Shown: positions 17,115 through 25,267 of the stretch, piece after piece
Numbering within the stretch: position 1 is the stretch's first letter
Layout of the letters: every line of letters begins with the position of its first letter
Origin: Bacillus sp. FJAT-29814
GTDB taxonomy: Bacteria > Bacillota > Bacilli > Bacillales > Cytobacillaceae
Direction of reading: 5' to 3'
Assembly (NCBI RefSeq): GCF_001510715.1
Contig: NZ_LMTJ01000007.1
Location: 102,693-166,692 of the forward strand
DNA: 64,000 bases
Program-made: the position numbers and the translations under genes
Notes under the pieces: model-generated
Database searches by the model: none
What the model saw: only the letters and a program-made list of their open reading frames with translations
Told to the model about the DNA's origin: nothing

Positions 17115-17630
17115 TTATGCCGTTGTTCTTGTTGCACCTTTGTCATTGCCTAGTTTAGAAGTTTTGCGGATGAACGGAATCACCCAGCGGTCTAAGCCGT
17201 AGCGGCCGGCGTTGTAGCCTGCTGCCAAGATAATGAAGCCTAAGAAAATGTCTGTTGGGTTGTGGGATACGGTACCTGCCAAGAAGAATGAGAAGTTCAT
17301 CACTAGCCCGAAGAACATCGCCGCTGTGGTTAAGCAGCCTAATAGTAGGCCCAAGCCCACCAGCAATTCACCCCAAGGTATTAACACGTTGAACAAGTCG
17401 ACTTTTGGAATCGCAAAACCTTTTAGAAATTCTATATACCAGCCATAAACCATGCTGCCGTCAGGACCTTTGACCGGATTGGCAACTGCCCCTTTTAGGT
17501 ATCCACCGGCATCAAAACCACCAGTTATTTTATGAAGACCTGCTGTGAACCAAGAATAACCGAGATATAAACGAATCACTAGTAATAGTGCAGCTGCAAT
17601 CTTATTTTCCCTTAAAAATTTGTTAAACAT
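17115..17630 (-). CDS. DoxX family membrane protein, copy 3 (most diverged)
   Basis: 171 residues. The first half differs from the other cassette copies at many sites (LHKITGGFDAGGYLKGAVAN, AIPKVDLFNVLIPWGELLV), while residues about 91-155, from GLGLLLGCLTTAAMF through DRWVIPFIRKT, match them exactly. Four membrane helices. The sharp border between a diverged half and an identical half suggests gene conversion rather than steady drift. It keeps the conserved promoter block and family A terminator. Confidence 0.93.
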   Translation of the reverse strand: MFNKFLRENKIAAALLLVIRLYLGYSWFTAGLHKITGGFDAGGYLKGAVANPVKGPDGSMVYGWYIEFLKGFAIPKVDLFNVLIPWGELLVGLGLLLGCLTTAAMFFGLVMNFSFFLAGTVSHNPTDIFLGFIILAAGYNAGRYGLDRWVIPFIRKTSKLGNDKGATRTTA

Positions 17631-17768
17631 TTTAGTTTCCCCCTTTAATTTCTTGCTCCGTATTAATGTTCGCCCCTTACATTTACAATATATAGCATCT
17701 TTACCATTAATAACATAGTCATAGTGTTAAGTTCACAAAGTCTTAATAATAGTTTGACAAATATTTGA
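17631..17768 (-). promoter_or_regulatory. conserved upstream region of DoxX copy 3
   Basis: Contains TTTGTGAAC (17731-17739, minus strand), TAACACTATGACTATG and the GCTATATATTGT stretch, ending at TTTGACAAATATTTGAA as in the other copies. Confidence 0.5.
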
Positions 17769-17925
17769 ATTAGTCAGTAAACAGCTGATCTGTTGTTCCA
17801 AAATGGGCGATTCCTTCATTTTCGGCCCATTCTCCTTTATATTTTTGATGAAGAGTTCAGATTGGAAAATAATTGATCATTCGCCATTTGGTTAAACTAA
17901 TTGAAAGAAACTAGGAGGTTCACAC

Positions 17926-18075
17926 ATGAGCAAAGAGGAATTTTTAAAAAGGGCAGTAAAAAATATGGATAGAGACGTGGAATACCATTATTCCAACGCT
18001 GGTGATTCCAAGAAAGTAGAAATTTCTGATGGGGATAAAGATTCTGGTTCTGAAACAGAAGGAAGGTTTAATTAG
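17926..18075 (+). CDS. small charged protein of unknown function
   Basis: 49 residues, MSKEEFLKRAVKNMDRDVEY..., rich in Asp, Glu and Lys, no membrane helix. AGGAGG stands 7 nt before the ATG, the best support for it being real. A hairpin terminator follows at 18086. Single gene between a DoxX cassette and the convergent ssu operon. Family not recognised. Confidence 0.65.
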   Translation: MSKEEFLKRAVKNMDRDVEYHYSNAGDSKKVEISDGDKDSGSETEGRFN

Positions 18076-18085
18076 TAGTTGGCAA

Positions 18086-18119
18086 AAAACAAGAGGTACC
18101 TCAGCACCCCTTGTTCATC
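18086..18119. terminator. hairpin between the small gene and the ssu operon
   Basis: AACAAGAGGT pairs with ACCCCTTGTT over CCTCAGC-type loop sequence. It lies between convergent genes and could serve both. Confidence 0.6.
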
Positions 18120-18142
18120 AAAAGCAGATTAACCTGCTCCAC

Positions 18143-18883
18143 TTAAATATGCATAACCCGCCGAATAACCTTCGTTTCCAGTTCGGAAACATGATGGTCC
18201 TCCCGCTCCCTCGGCCGTTCAATTTCGACGGGCAGGTCCATGGCGATCTTGCCCTTTTCTAGCAAGAGGATGCGGTCGGCCAGGGAGATGGCTTCGGCTA
18301 CGTCATGGGTGACAAGAAACGCGGTGAAACGGTGTTCGTTCCACAGCTTTAAGATGAGCTGGTGCATTTCCAACCGGGTAAAGGCATCCAATGCGCCCAG
18401 CGGCTCGTCAAGCAATAACAGCTTGGGCCGGCTGATTAATGCGCGCGCCAGCGATACCCGCTGCTTTTGTCCGCCTGATAAGACGTGCGGCCACTCATTT
18501 TCACGGCCCTTCAGCCCCACTTGCTCCAGCATCTTCAGGGCTTGGTTTCGCTTTTCTTCCTTCGATAATGACGCCTGATCATTCAGGCCAATCTCTACAT
18601 TTTCGACAACCGTCATCCACGGCAGCAGCCGCGACTCCTGGAACATCACCCGTACCTCCGGGTTGATTCCCTTAATGGTCTGCTCATTTAACTGAATTTC
18701 CCCCGTTGTAGGTTCATCCAGCCCGGCCAACAGCCGCAAGAACGTACTTTTTCCACAGCCACTGCGGCCGACGATGGAAATAAATTCGCCTTGCTGCACT
18801 GTCAGGTCGAGCTTCTCGAGCACCGATACACTGCCAAATGATTTCGAAATCTGCGTGACCTGAAGACCTGCTCCCTGTTCCAT
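18143..18883 (-). CDS. ssuB: ABC transporter ATPase, SsuB-like
   Basis: 246 residues. Walker A GRSGCGKST, Q-loop MFQESRLLPW, signature LSGGQKQRV, Walker B LLLLDEPLGALD and H-loop VTHDVAEA are all intact. The protein is of the nitrate/sulfonate/taurine class. I start at ATG 18883 with GAGGTG upstream rather than 18916, which would overlap the permease stop. It is the last gene of an SBP-permease-ATPase operon and powers import of an organosulfur compound, by analogy with SsuABC. Confidence 0.88.
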   Translation of the reverse strand: MEQGAGLQVTQISKSFGSVSVLEKLDLTVQQGEFISIVGRSGCGKSTFLRLLAGLDEPTTGEIQLNEQTIKGINPEVRVMFQESRLLPWMTVVENVEIGLNDQASLSKEEKRNQALKMLEQVGLKGRENEWPHVLSGGQKQRVSLARALISRPKLLLLDEPLGALDAFTRLEMHQLILKLWNEHRFTAFLVTHDVAEAISLADRILLLEKGKIAMDLPVEIERPREREDHHVSELETKVIRRVMHI

Positions 18884-18899
18884 GTGTTTCACCTCAAAC

Positions 18900-19676
18900 C
18901 TATTTCTGTTTTGCATAACTTGGATGCCATTTCAACGTCTTTTCCTCAATAACCTTCGCCAGCACATCGGCAAGCTTCCCGAGCAGCGCGTAAATAATAA
19001 TACTTAAGATGATGACATCCGTCTTCATAAACTCCCTGGCATTCATCGCCATGTACCCAATCCCTGAGTCCGAGGCAATCGTTTCCGCCACGATGAGTGT
19101 CAGCCACATCAATCCCAGTGCATAGCGCAGGCCCACGAAAATCGATGGCAGCGCTCCCGGCAGGATAATTTTTCGAAAAAGCTCCCAGGAACGAAGTCCG
19201 TACACACGGCCCATTTCGATCAAGCCGCGGTCAACGGTCCGAATCCCGTGGTAGGTGTTTACATAGATCGGGAACAGGACCCCGAGCGACACAAGAAAAA
19301 TCTTAGCGGTCTCGCCAATTCCGAGCCAAATGATAATCAGCGGAATTAACGCCAAATGCGGGACATTCCGAATCATTTGAATCGTGGAATCAAAAAACTT
19401 ACCGGCAAACGGGAATAGTCCGTTAATTAATCCTAAAATAAACCCTATGCCGCCGCCGATGAGCAGCCCGACCAGTGCCCGGTACGTACTGATCCCGAGA
19501 TGGTGAAGCAGGACGCCGGACTGCAGCTCCTCTATGAATGTTCCAACGATGGCAGTCGGTGCCGGAAACAATCGCGATGGGATCCATTCAGTGCTTGAAG
19601 CGATTTGCCAAAGGATCAATAGCAGCACTGGCAACACCCACGGCACGATTCCTTCCATTGTCTTATTTTTCTTCAT
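18900..19676 (-). CDS. ssuC: ABC transporter permease, SsuC-like
   Basis: 258 residues, six membrane helices, BPD_transp_1 fold. The EAA-type loop is ELFRKIILPGALPSIFVGLRY (about residues 165-185), with the LP-x-A-x-P pattern of SsuC/TauC/NrtB permeases. It begins 9 nt after the substrate-binding protein gene and runs up to the ATPase gene. Confidence 0.9.
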   Translation of the reverse strand: MKKNKTMEGIVPWVLPVLLLILWQIASSTEWIPSRLFPAPTAIVGTFIEELQSGVLLHHLGISTYRALVGLLIGGGIGFILGLINGLFPFAGKFFDSTIQMIRNVPHLALIPLIIIWLGIGETAKIFLVSLGVLFPIYVNTYHGIRTVDRGLIEMGRVYGLRSWELFRKIILPGALPSIFVGLRYALGLMWLTLIVAETIASDSGIGYMAMNAREFMKTDVIILSIIIYALLGKLADVLAKVIEEKTLKWHPSYAKQK

Positions 19677-19685
19677 TGCTCTCCC

Positions 19686-20687
19686 CTATTTCACACTTTC
19701 CGGTAGCCATTCAGGATTTTTCGTAATCGAGTCGGAAACGGAAATTTCTTTTTCAATTAAGCCTTCTTGCAAAAAGATATCGGCAATATCCTGCTGTTCT
19801 GCCGCTACTTTATCGGTGATTTCTTGGACACCAAAGGTGCGGCGTTCAACGGTCTTCTCTAATGCTTTCACCGGAATGCCCAGAGCATCAGCAAGCATTT
19901 TGGCCACTTCTTTCTTATTTTCGTTCGCCCATTGGTCGGATTTATTTAACTCTTCTAAAATAGTCTTCAACACATCACTATGATTCTTTGAAAAATCTTC
20001 TGTCGCGAAAAGATAGGTCCGATTGTTTGTATACCCATCTCCGTTAATCAAGATTTTTGGATTGACGTCATCCTGCAGTACCGCCAGGAACGGGTCCCAA
20101 AAACCTAAAGCGTCGACACGTTTTGATTCGAACGCGGCACGGCCTTCAGAGGCGTCCTTAACCCAGGCAAACTCTACGTCCTTCGTGGATAGTCCCTCTT
20201 TTTGCAATGCTTTCATGAGTAAGTAATGGGAATTCCACCCTTTACCAATCGCAATCTTTTTCCCTTTTAAGTCCTTCACCGATTTGATATTGGAATCGCC
20301 TTGGACAATAATCGCCAGACCTTCAGGGTTTGGATGCTCGGAAGCAACGTATACAAGCGGCATACCAGATGCTTGAGCAAATACCGCATTCGCATCAGCG
20401 GCATGGCCGAAATCAATATTATTGGTGTTGAGCGCCTCCAGCAGAGCGCCACCTGTCGGCATTTCCACCCATTCTACTTTTATATTTTTCTTTTCCAAAG
20501 CTTTGTCCAGATTGCCGCGCGATTTCAGGATATGTAAAATATTCCCCTTTTGAAATCCGATTTTGACGGTTTCTGTCGATTTAGCCTCTCCACCTGTTGC
20601 TTTTGAAGAAGTTTCTGTTTTTTCGCCACAGGCTGCCAGCACAAAAACCATGAGAATGGCGATGAGCCAATTGATTCCTTTCTTCAT
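19686..20687 (-). CDS. ssuA: sulfonate-type ABC substrate-binding lipoprotein, SsuA-like
   Basis: 333 residues. A lipoprotein signal ends at the lipobox LAAC (residue about 20). The body is an NMT1/SsuA-type periplasmic binding fold: VKIGFQKGNILHILKSRG, VEWVEMPTGGALLEALNTNNIDFG and AIGKGWNSHYLL. Aliphatic sulfonates are the expected ligand from this pattern, but taurine or a sulfate ester cannot be excluded. No SsuD monooxygenase or other desulfonation gene is in the window. First gene of the operon, with a strong sigma-A promoter upstream. Confidence 0.88.
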   Translation of the reverse strand: MKKGINWLIAILMVFVLAACGEKTETSSKATGGEAKSTETVKIGFQKGNILHILKSRGNLDKALEKKNIKVEWVEMPTGGALLEALNTNNIDFGHAADANAVFAQASGMPLVYVASEHPNPEGLAIIVQGDSNIKSVKDLKGKKIAIGKGWNSHYLLMKALQKEGLSTKDVEFAWVKDASEGRAAFESKRVDALGFWDPFLAVLQDDVNPKILINGDGYTNNRTYLFATEDFSKNHSDVLKTILEELNKSDQWANENKKEVAKMLADALGIPVKALEKTVERRTFGVQEITDKVAAEQQDIADIFLQEGLIEKEISVSDSITKNPEWLPESVK

Positions 20688-20736
20688 GTTGTTTCCCCCT
20701 CTGTTTTAATTATTGAAAAATTTACAACATTACCAA

Positions 20737-20765
20737 ATTATAAATATTATAAATCGGTTAGTCAA
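20737..20765 (-). promoter_or_regulatory. sigma-A promoter of the ssu operon
   Basis: On the minus strand TTGACT, a 17-nt spacer and a perfect TATAAT lie 50-80 nt before the ssuA start. No S-box or T-box leader was seen in the short 5' UTR. Confidence 0.75.
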
Positions 20766-20877
20766 ATAAGTTTACTCGGATTTTCACACTAAAGTAATAA
20801 AGTTGACAGGAAAAGTGGGAATTATTAAACTTGGTAAAGTTAGAAAATTTAATTTTTATAGAAAAAGAGGATGGGAC

Positions 20878-21399
20878 ATGACAAATCAAGTGGAGAATGT
20901 ACAGTTAAGCTATGGCAAAAAGGATGCACCTGTAAAGGTAGAAGTGTTTTTAAATTTAGCTTGCCCATATTGCGCATCGTATTTTGCGATGGCGGAGGAG
21001 GTCCTGCCGGAGTACCTGGAAAACGGCCAAGTACAGTATATTGTCAAACATTACGATAAGCCTCGGGAAATGCTGCTCATTGGGGCCTTAATTAACACGC
21101 ACCTCGATTATGAAAATCCGGATCGGGTAAGAGAAATCATGAAGGAATTATTTGCCGAGCAAAGCACATGGGACAAGTGGACAAACCACGACATCAAGCA
21201 CATGCTCGCAGAAAGATATGGGCTAAAAGAAGAACCAAACAACATCGACACCAGCCTAAACGTCATCGCTGAAGCCATTCGCCGCGGCGTAAAAATGGTG
21301 CCAACCGTCTTCATCAACAACAAGGAATATCAATATCCAACAGAAATCTCAGCCACTGAACTCAGAGCTGAAATCGAAGCGGCATTGACGCAGGCGTAA
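20878..21399 (+). CDS. DsbA-like thioredoxin-fold protein
   Basis: 173 residues with active site C29-P-Y-C32 in NLACPYCASYF and a cis-proline loop MVPTVFINN near residue 142. This is the DsbA/FrnE-like thioredoxin fold, with a helical insert between. No signal peptide or lipobox, so it should act in the cytosol as a dithiol oxidoreductase or related enzyme. The ATG at 20878 has GAGGATGG upstream; 20803 has none. Divergent from the ssu operon, 190 nt away. Confidence 0.85.
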   Translation: MTNQVENVQLSYGKKDAPVKVEVFLNLACPYCASYFAMAEEVLPEYLENGQVQYIVKHYDKPREMLLIGALINTHLDYENPDRVREIMKELFAEQSTWDKWTNHDIKHMLAERYGLKEEPNNIDTSLNVIAEAIRRGVKMVPTVFINNKEYQYPTEISATELRAEIEAALTQA

Positions 21400-21413
21400 G
21401 CGGACGTGGGGCG

Positions 21414-21450
21414 AAAAAAAAGCCAGGGGGAAGGTTCCCTGGCCTTTTCT
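21414..21450. terminator. family A terminator after the DsbA-like gene
   Basis: AAAAAGCCAGGGGGAA pairs with TTCCCTGGCCTTTT. It is followed by a DoxX remnant, so it probably came with a cassette now lost. Confidence 0.8.
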
Positions 21451-21451
21451 T

Positions 21452-21490
21452 TATGCGACTGTTATAATGCTTTGACAAATATTTGAACTA
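21452..21490 (-). pseudogene. second remnant of a DoxX cassette
   Basis: TTATGCGACTGTT matches the last codons and stop of a DoxX gene. It runs directly into ATAATGCTTTGACAAATATT and GAAC, which matches the far upstream edge of the copy 2 cassette. About 600 bp of gene and promoter are deleted while both cassette ends survive. Confidence 0.75.
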
Positions 21491-21647
21491 GTGAACAAAC
21501 GGACTTCGCATATATAAAAAAGGGAAGTGTTGACAACACTCCTCCAGGCAATTCCATAAATGTTCGATCATCAGGGGGGCACATAGCTGTGCTTCCCACG
21601 GGGTAAAGGTGTTTCTTGAAAATCAGGTGGTGACAAGCATCGATAAT
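21491..21647. other. intergenic region with two short palindromes
   Basis: AGTGTTGACAACACT (about 21526-21540) and GGGGGGCACATAGCTGTGCT (about 21574) are palindromic. The latter may be the 3' end of the coiled-coil operon transcript on the minus strand. No gene. Confidence 0.4.
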
Positions 21648-22103
21648 CTATTTCCCTTTTGGTTGTATTTTCTCCAATTGTTTTATTGCTTTTTGGATTT
21701 CCTTATCCATTTCGGCGGCAATCCTTTGTTTTTCTTCTTTATTGTTTTCGAGTTTCATCTCTTCTAGTAGTTGGTCAGCATATTGTCGTAAAGCTAGGAC
21801 TCTTTTATTCTTTTCCTCTTCGGTATATTGCTCCAGCAGTTTAGCGGAGTTACTCATTTCTAACTCCAGCTCTTCTTTTAAACGGGCCTTCTGCTGCTCT
21901 TTTTCAGTCATAATCGCCTTCTCAATTGAACTTATTGATTCCTTCCCCTTTTTATTAAACCAATTTGTTAACAGCGCATTGACGTCCTGATCCGCAAAGG
22001 CAACTCCGATATTTCCAACAATCAAGCCGCTTAAAATCAGAACTCCAACAAAAATTTTTAGGTTAATAGGCTTCCTTCTTTTAAACTTTTCTTTCCTAGC
22101 CAT
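21648..22103 (-). CDS. secreted coiled-coil protein, paralog 3 of 3
   Basis: 151 residues. A basic head (MARKEKFKRRKP) and one helix ending in AFA form a signal peptide or anchor. Then comes the shared motif DVNALLTNWFNKKGKESISSI, and the rest to the end is one long charged helix, heptad-like, very rich in Glu, Lys and Gln. Last gene of a three-gene operon encoding the same design. GGAGG stands upstream of the ATG. No family recognised; a cell-wall or surface-located rod is the likely form. Confidence 0.75.
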   Translation of the reverse strand: MARKEKFKRRKPINLKIFVGVLILSGLIVGNIGVAFADQDVNALLTNWFNKKGKESISSIEKAIMTEKEQQKARLKEELELEMSNSAKLLEQYTEEEKNKRVLALRQYADQLLEEMKLENNKEEKQRIAAEMDKEIQKAIKQLEKIQPKGK

Positions 22104-22126
22104 ACCAAACCGCCTCCATGGTTACC

Positions 22127-22155
22127 TTAGGGCCTCACAGGAAGCGAGACCCTAA
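22127..22155 (-). other. intra-operon hairpin
   Basis: TTAGGGCCTC pairs with GAGACCCTAA (one mismatched pair) between paralogs 2 and 3. It lacks a T tract, so RNA processing or stabilisation fits better than termination. Confidence 0.5.
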
Positions 22156-22163
22156 TGATGGTT

Positions 22164-22952
22164 TTAATTTTGATTGATATTATCACGGACAGTAGCATTC
22201 AAGTCTTCCATTGCCTGGTCTAAACGCTTTTGCGCCTCGTCGGAAATGAACCTTTGTTGAGCTTGGACCAGCTCATCCTTCTTTGCCGTAATCAGCGTTC
22301 GTAATTCGGCAATTTTGGCATCAATCGCGTCTTTAATTTCCTGTTTCGTTGCCGAGCTTTCGGAATCTAATTGATTAAGTAAATCTTGCTTGGCATAGTA
22401 AATCGCATCTTCCAATTCCCTAATCGCGTCAAATTCAACTGATGCCAATTGTGAGTTCATATCTACGTAAGCATCCCATCCAACTTTTTCTGTATAAGCT
22501 GTTAAGTCACTGGAGGCTTTTGTCAATGCTTGATCGCCTGCATCATTAATGGTCGTTTTGGCCTCTGCTAAAATGGCATCAAACTGTTCATCCATATACC
22601 CTGAAATCTCCGCCTTTTTATCCTTCAACGCCTTCAGATGTTCATTTTTAGCCTTATTAACTTCTGTTCTGACCCTTCCAATTTCACTTGTTTTTGTTCC
22701 ATTAATGCTGGTCGTGGCAGCAGTTTTTAAACCGTTATAATCCGAGTTCATAGCCGCCGGGATTTGGGTTGTCGCGTCCGTTGTTGCCTGTGATAAAATC
22801 GCATCTGAGGAATTTTTAAATTTGGCATTATACCAACCTTGTAAAATACCGCCAGCATTCGAACCAGCAAATGCAGCACCAACACCTGATAATAATCCCA
22901 CTGCCACAACACCTGTAACGACTTTTGTTTTAAGTGATTTCATAATAAACAT
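22164..22952 (-). CDS. secreted coiled-coil protein, paralog 2 of 3
   Basis: About 262 residues (259 if started at ATG 22943). Clear signal peptide ending GAAFAGS. The shared motif is GGILQGWYNAKFKNSSDAIL, followed by about 210 residues of almost pure amphipathic helix with Ala, Lys, Glu, Asp and Thr. There is no cysteine and no sorting signal. The pattern recalls apolipoprotein-like or hydrolase-free wall-associated helical bundles, but I do not recognise a family. Middle gene of the operon, 46 nt after paralog 1. Confidence 0.75.
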   Translation of the reverse strand: MFIMKSLKTKVVTGVVAVGLLSGVGAAFAGSNAGGILQGWYNAKFKNSSDAILSQATTDATTQIPAAMNSDYNGLKTAATTSINGTKTSEIGRVRTEVNKAKNEHLKALKDKKAEISGYMDEQFDAILAEAKTTINDAGDQALTKASSDLTAYTEKVGWDAYVDMNSQLASVEFDAIRELEDAIYYAKQDLLNQLDSESSATKQEIKDAIDAKIAELRTLITAKKDELVQAQQRFISDEAQKRLDQAMEDLNATVRDNINQN

Positions 22953-22998
22953 TCATCCTTTACATTTTTTTATTAAAGAACACGATAAGTTCCTTTAA

Positions 22999-23442
22999 TC
23001 ATTTTTGTTCTTCCAAAACTCCCGCTAGAATATCTTCCGTATCTTGAGTTATTTGTGCCATTTCCCTAGCTTTTGCTTGTTCCTTATAAAGCCTCAGTTC
23101 TTGTTCTTTTTGCTTTTTGAGATTTTCCTTTGTCTCTTGGAGCTGCCGGATATATTGACCCCGATGTTCCTCCATCGACTTTGCGGAATCAGCAGTCATT
23201 TTTATTTGGAATTGCCTGATTTGCTCTTCAGCCTGTTTTGCAGCATGTTGAATGTCAGTAGAAAACCTTTCCAGAGAAGAGTTAATTTCGTTCGTTGTAG
23301 CGGTCTCCAGCTCACTGCTTTTTTCTAAAAAAGAAGCCTGAAACCAAGCTGAAATGGCTGTAGTTACATCTGAAATCGCATATGTCGTTCCCGCCCCTAC
23401 TACCACGCATAAAAGTAGAACACTCGCTGCGATTTTTTTCAT
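22999..23442 (-). CDS. secreted coiled-coil protein, paralog 1 of 3
   Basis: 147 residues beginning MKKIAASVLLLCVVVG, signal peptide to about TTYA. Shared motif SDVTTAISAWFQASFLEKSS, then one continuous charged helix (Gln, Glu, Lys) to the end. The ATG at 23442 lies 8 nt after GGGGAG. First gene of the operon, with a promoter about 60-90 nt upstream. Same architecture as the next two genes although identity outside the W-F motif is low. Confidence 0.75.
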   Translation of the reverse strand: MKKIAASVLLLCVVVGAGTTYAISDVTTAISAWFQASFLEKSSELETATTNEINSSLERFSTDIQHAAKQAEEQIRQFQIKMTADSAKSMEEHRGQYIRQLQETKENLKKQKEQELRLYKEQAKAREMAQITQDTEDILAGVLEEQK

Positions 23443-23498
23443 TTTCACCGCTCCCCTCCCCCAACTTGTTCGTTATATTGAACTTACAAATTCATTGT

Positions 23499-23529
23499 AT
23501 TATACTCAAATATAAATATAAAACGTCAA
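23499..23529 (-). promoter_or_regulatory. promoter of the coiled-coil operon
   Basis: Minus strand TTGACG, 19-nt AT-only spacer, TATAAT. Both hexamers are good although the spacer is 2 nt long of ideal. The rest of 23530-23881 shows no gene. Confidence 0.55.
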
Positions 23530-23881
23530 ATTTTGGCAAGTATTGGTAAAATGATAGGAATTTGGCGTATTACCATTAAATTACTCTCTTTTTCTTAGTT
23601 TTTTGTTCACTATATAAAACAAGTCGTTAAATATATTGAACAAATAAATCGAAAATGAAAAGAACAATAATTATCTACTACAGAAGTAAACAAATTAAAA
23701 AATAAAGGTAAATGGTAAAAAAGAAGAAAAAGTGCTGGTTTAACGAACGGGGGCTTTTCTTTAACGAGGGTAAAGCCTGATTCCTATTCAAGTAACGTTT
23801 ACCGCTTTTGAAAATACTGTAAAAAAAGTAAAATTTATGATATAATATTAGTAACCCGTTGGTTAGTTTGGAGGTGTTATG

Positions 23882-24040
23882 ATGATTTGGATTTATATAT
23901 TTACACCTGTCATTATATTAGCCGGAATAGCCATTTATTTTGACAAAAAATCTGGAGCGACTTCACCAGATGAACGAACAGCTGATAAGTTAGAGGAATA
24001 TCCACCAGAAAATCCTTTCGGACCCTATTTTGGACCTTAA
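23882..24040 (+). CDS. small single-helix membrane protein
   Basis: 52 residues: one N-terminal helix (MIWIYIFTPVIILAGIAIYF), then an acidic Pro-rich tail ending PFGPYFGP. GGAGG lies 7 nt before the chosen ATG; another ATG one codon earlier is closer. A TATAAT-like box lies at about 23840. A strong terminator follows at 24111. Not recognised. Confidence 0.65.
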   Translation: MIWIYIFTPVIILAGIAIYFDKKSGATSPDERTADKLEEYPPENPFGPYFGP

Positions 24041-24110
24041 AATGATTCAAAGAAAATGTGAAGGACTATAATGAAACGGGTAGCGTTCAATAAGCTAGCT
24101 AATATGGATC

Positions 24111-24145
24111 AAAAAGAGCTCAGGTGAACTGAGCTCTTTTTATTT
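24111..24145 (+). terminator. strong terminator
   Basis: AAAAAGAGCTCAG pairs with CTGAGCTCTTTTT over GTGAA. It ends the small-protein transcript. Between it and 24355 no gene is supported. Confidence 0.85.
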
Positions 24146-24355
24146 TTATTGCAAAACAGATACATTTTCGGGTTTTTGCGATAGGAAACGGAACCCTGTA
24201 ACCACTTATGCCCTCTTTTCATGCAGGAAAATCGAACCATTCTCGTAGGAGAAAAGATTCGTTTCTTGCAGATTACGAAGAAAAACGACAAAAAGTGTAT
24301 ATTTACCTCGAATCCTGTCAATGAAAATGTCGTTAAGAGGAAAGGGGGTGAGACA

Positions 24356-25228
24356 ATGCACTTCCGTCATTTTCTTATACCAGCACTTATGATGGGCGCC
24401 GCCCTATTTTTGCCAGGAAATGCCTTAGCTGAGAAGAGCGATCAAAATGGACGGTTACATTCCAATAAGGTCATGGTACAACCTTCCGAAGCAAAGAAGA
24501 ACCCAGCTGCACAAGCTAAGGTTCCTGTAAATGTTGAAAGTCCTAAACCAGTAGAAAAAACGGTATCGTTGCCTGAACAAGCAAAGGCAGTTAAACATGT
24601 TCCTTCCAATGCCGCTCCTAAAAAGGCCGTTGCCAATCAAGCTGTCAATGAAACAGTAAAAGCTTTGCCGGCGCAGGCCAATGGGAACGGATATGGTTTG
24701 TCAGACAAAAAACAAGCCGGAAATCCGCAAGGCCCGGAGAAACAGGCCGCTGTCGAGGAAAAGGACAGCGTGATGGAACCGCAACAACTAAATGATGTGG
24801 CTGATCCCCCTGTTCATGAGGCTAAGGTTAAAGTCAAAGCGACGAAACTTCAGCCTCAACAGGAAGAGCCAAACATTTCTATTAGTAAAGACGAGACGAG
24901 CATACAACAACCTTCGCCAGTTCCGGCAGAAGAGGACAAGGTTCCTTCCAGTAAGGAAAAACAGCCGCCTCCTGTTGAGCAGGCCATGAACACGAACCCG
25001 ACACAACGTTCAACCAATACCGGCGGCTCAGCAAATGACCGAGTGATCACGGGAATCGGAACGACTAGTTTGGTAGATAAGTGGTTTGAGTGGAATAAGT
25101 ACTTTGAATTGAGACTTGTCCAGCCATTCCTGTCTCGCTATGCATTACTGAATACTCAATGGGTGAACGCCCCGCCTTCACCACCACCGCAAGCAGCTCC
25201 TTTTTTAAAAACCGTTAACCGAAGCTAA
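24356..25228 (+). CDS. secreted low-complexity protein
   Basis: 290 residues. Signal peptide MHFRHFLIPALMMGAALFLP..NALA, then about 190 residues of disordered Pro/Lys/Gln/Val-rich sequence (repeated QANG, QAK, PKK segments). The C-terminal part has a compact hydrophobic piece, LVDKWFEWNKYFELRLVQPF, and a Pro-rich end. AAGGGGGTGAG precedes the ATG at 24356. The stop is 39 nt before the next secreted protein gene, so the two are an operon. Family unknown. Confidence 0.7.
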   Translation: MHFRHFLIPALMMGAALFLPGNALAEKSDQNGRLHSNKVMVQPSEAKKNPAAQAKVPVNVESPKPVEKTVSLPEQAKAVKHVPSNAAPKKAVANQAVNETVKALPAQANGNGYGLSDKKQAGNPQGPEKQAAVEEKDSVMEPQQLNDVADPPVHEAKVKVKATKLQPQQEEPNISISKDETSIQQPSPVPAEEDKVPSSKEKQPPPVEQAMNTNPTQRSTNTGGSANDRVITGIGTTSLVDKWFEWNKYFELRLVQPFLSRYALLNTQWVNAPPSPPPQAAPFLKTVNRS

Positions 25229-25267
25229 ATGCCACGGAATACGAATATTAAAGGAGCGAACTTGATC

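Noticed and set aside
20688..20877. S-box or T-box leader before ssuA
   Set aside because: The 5' leader is too short and no conserved box such as the T-box TGGNACCGCG was found.
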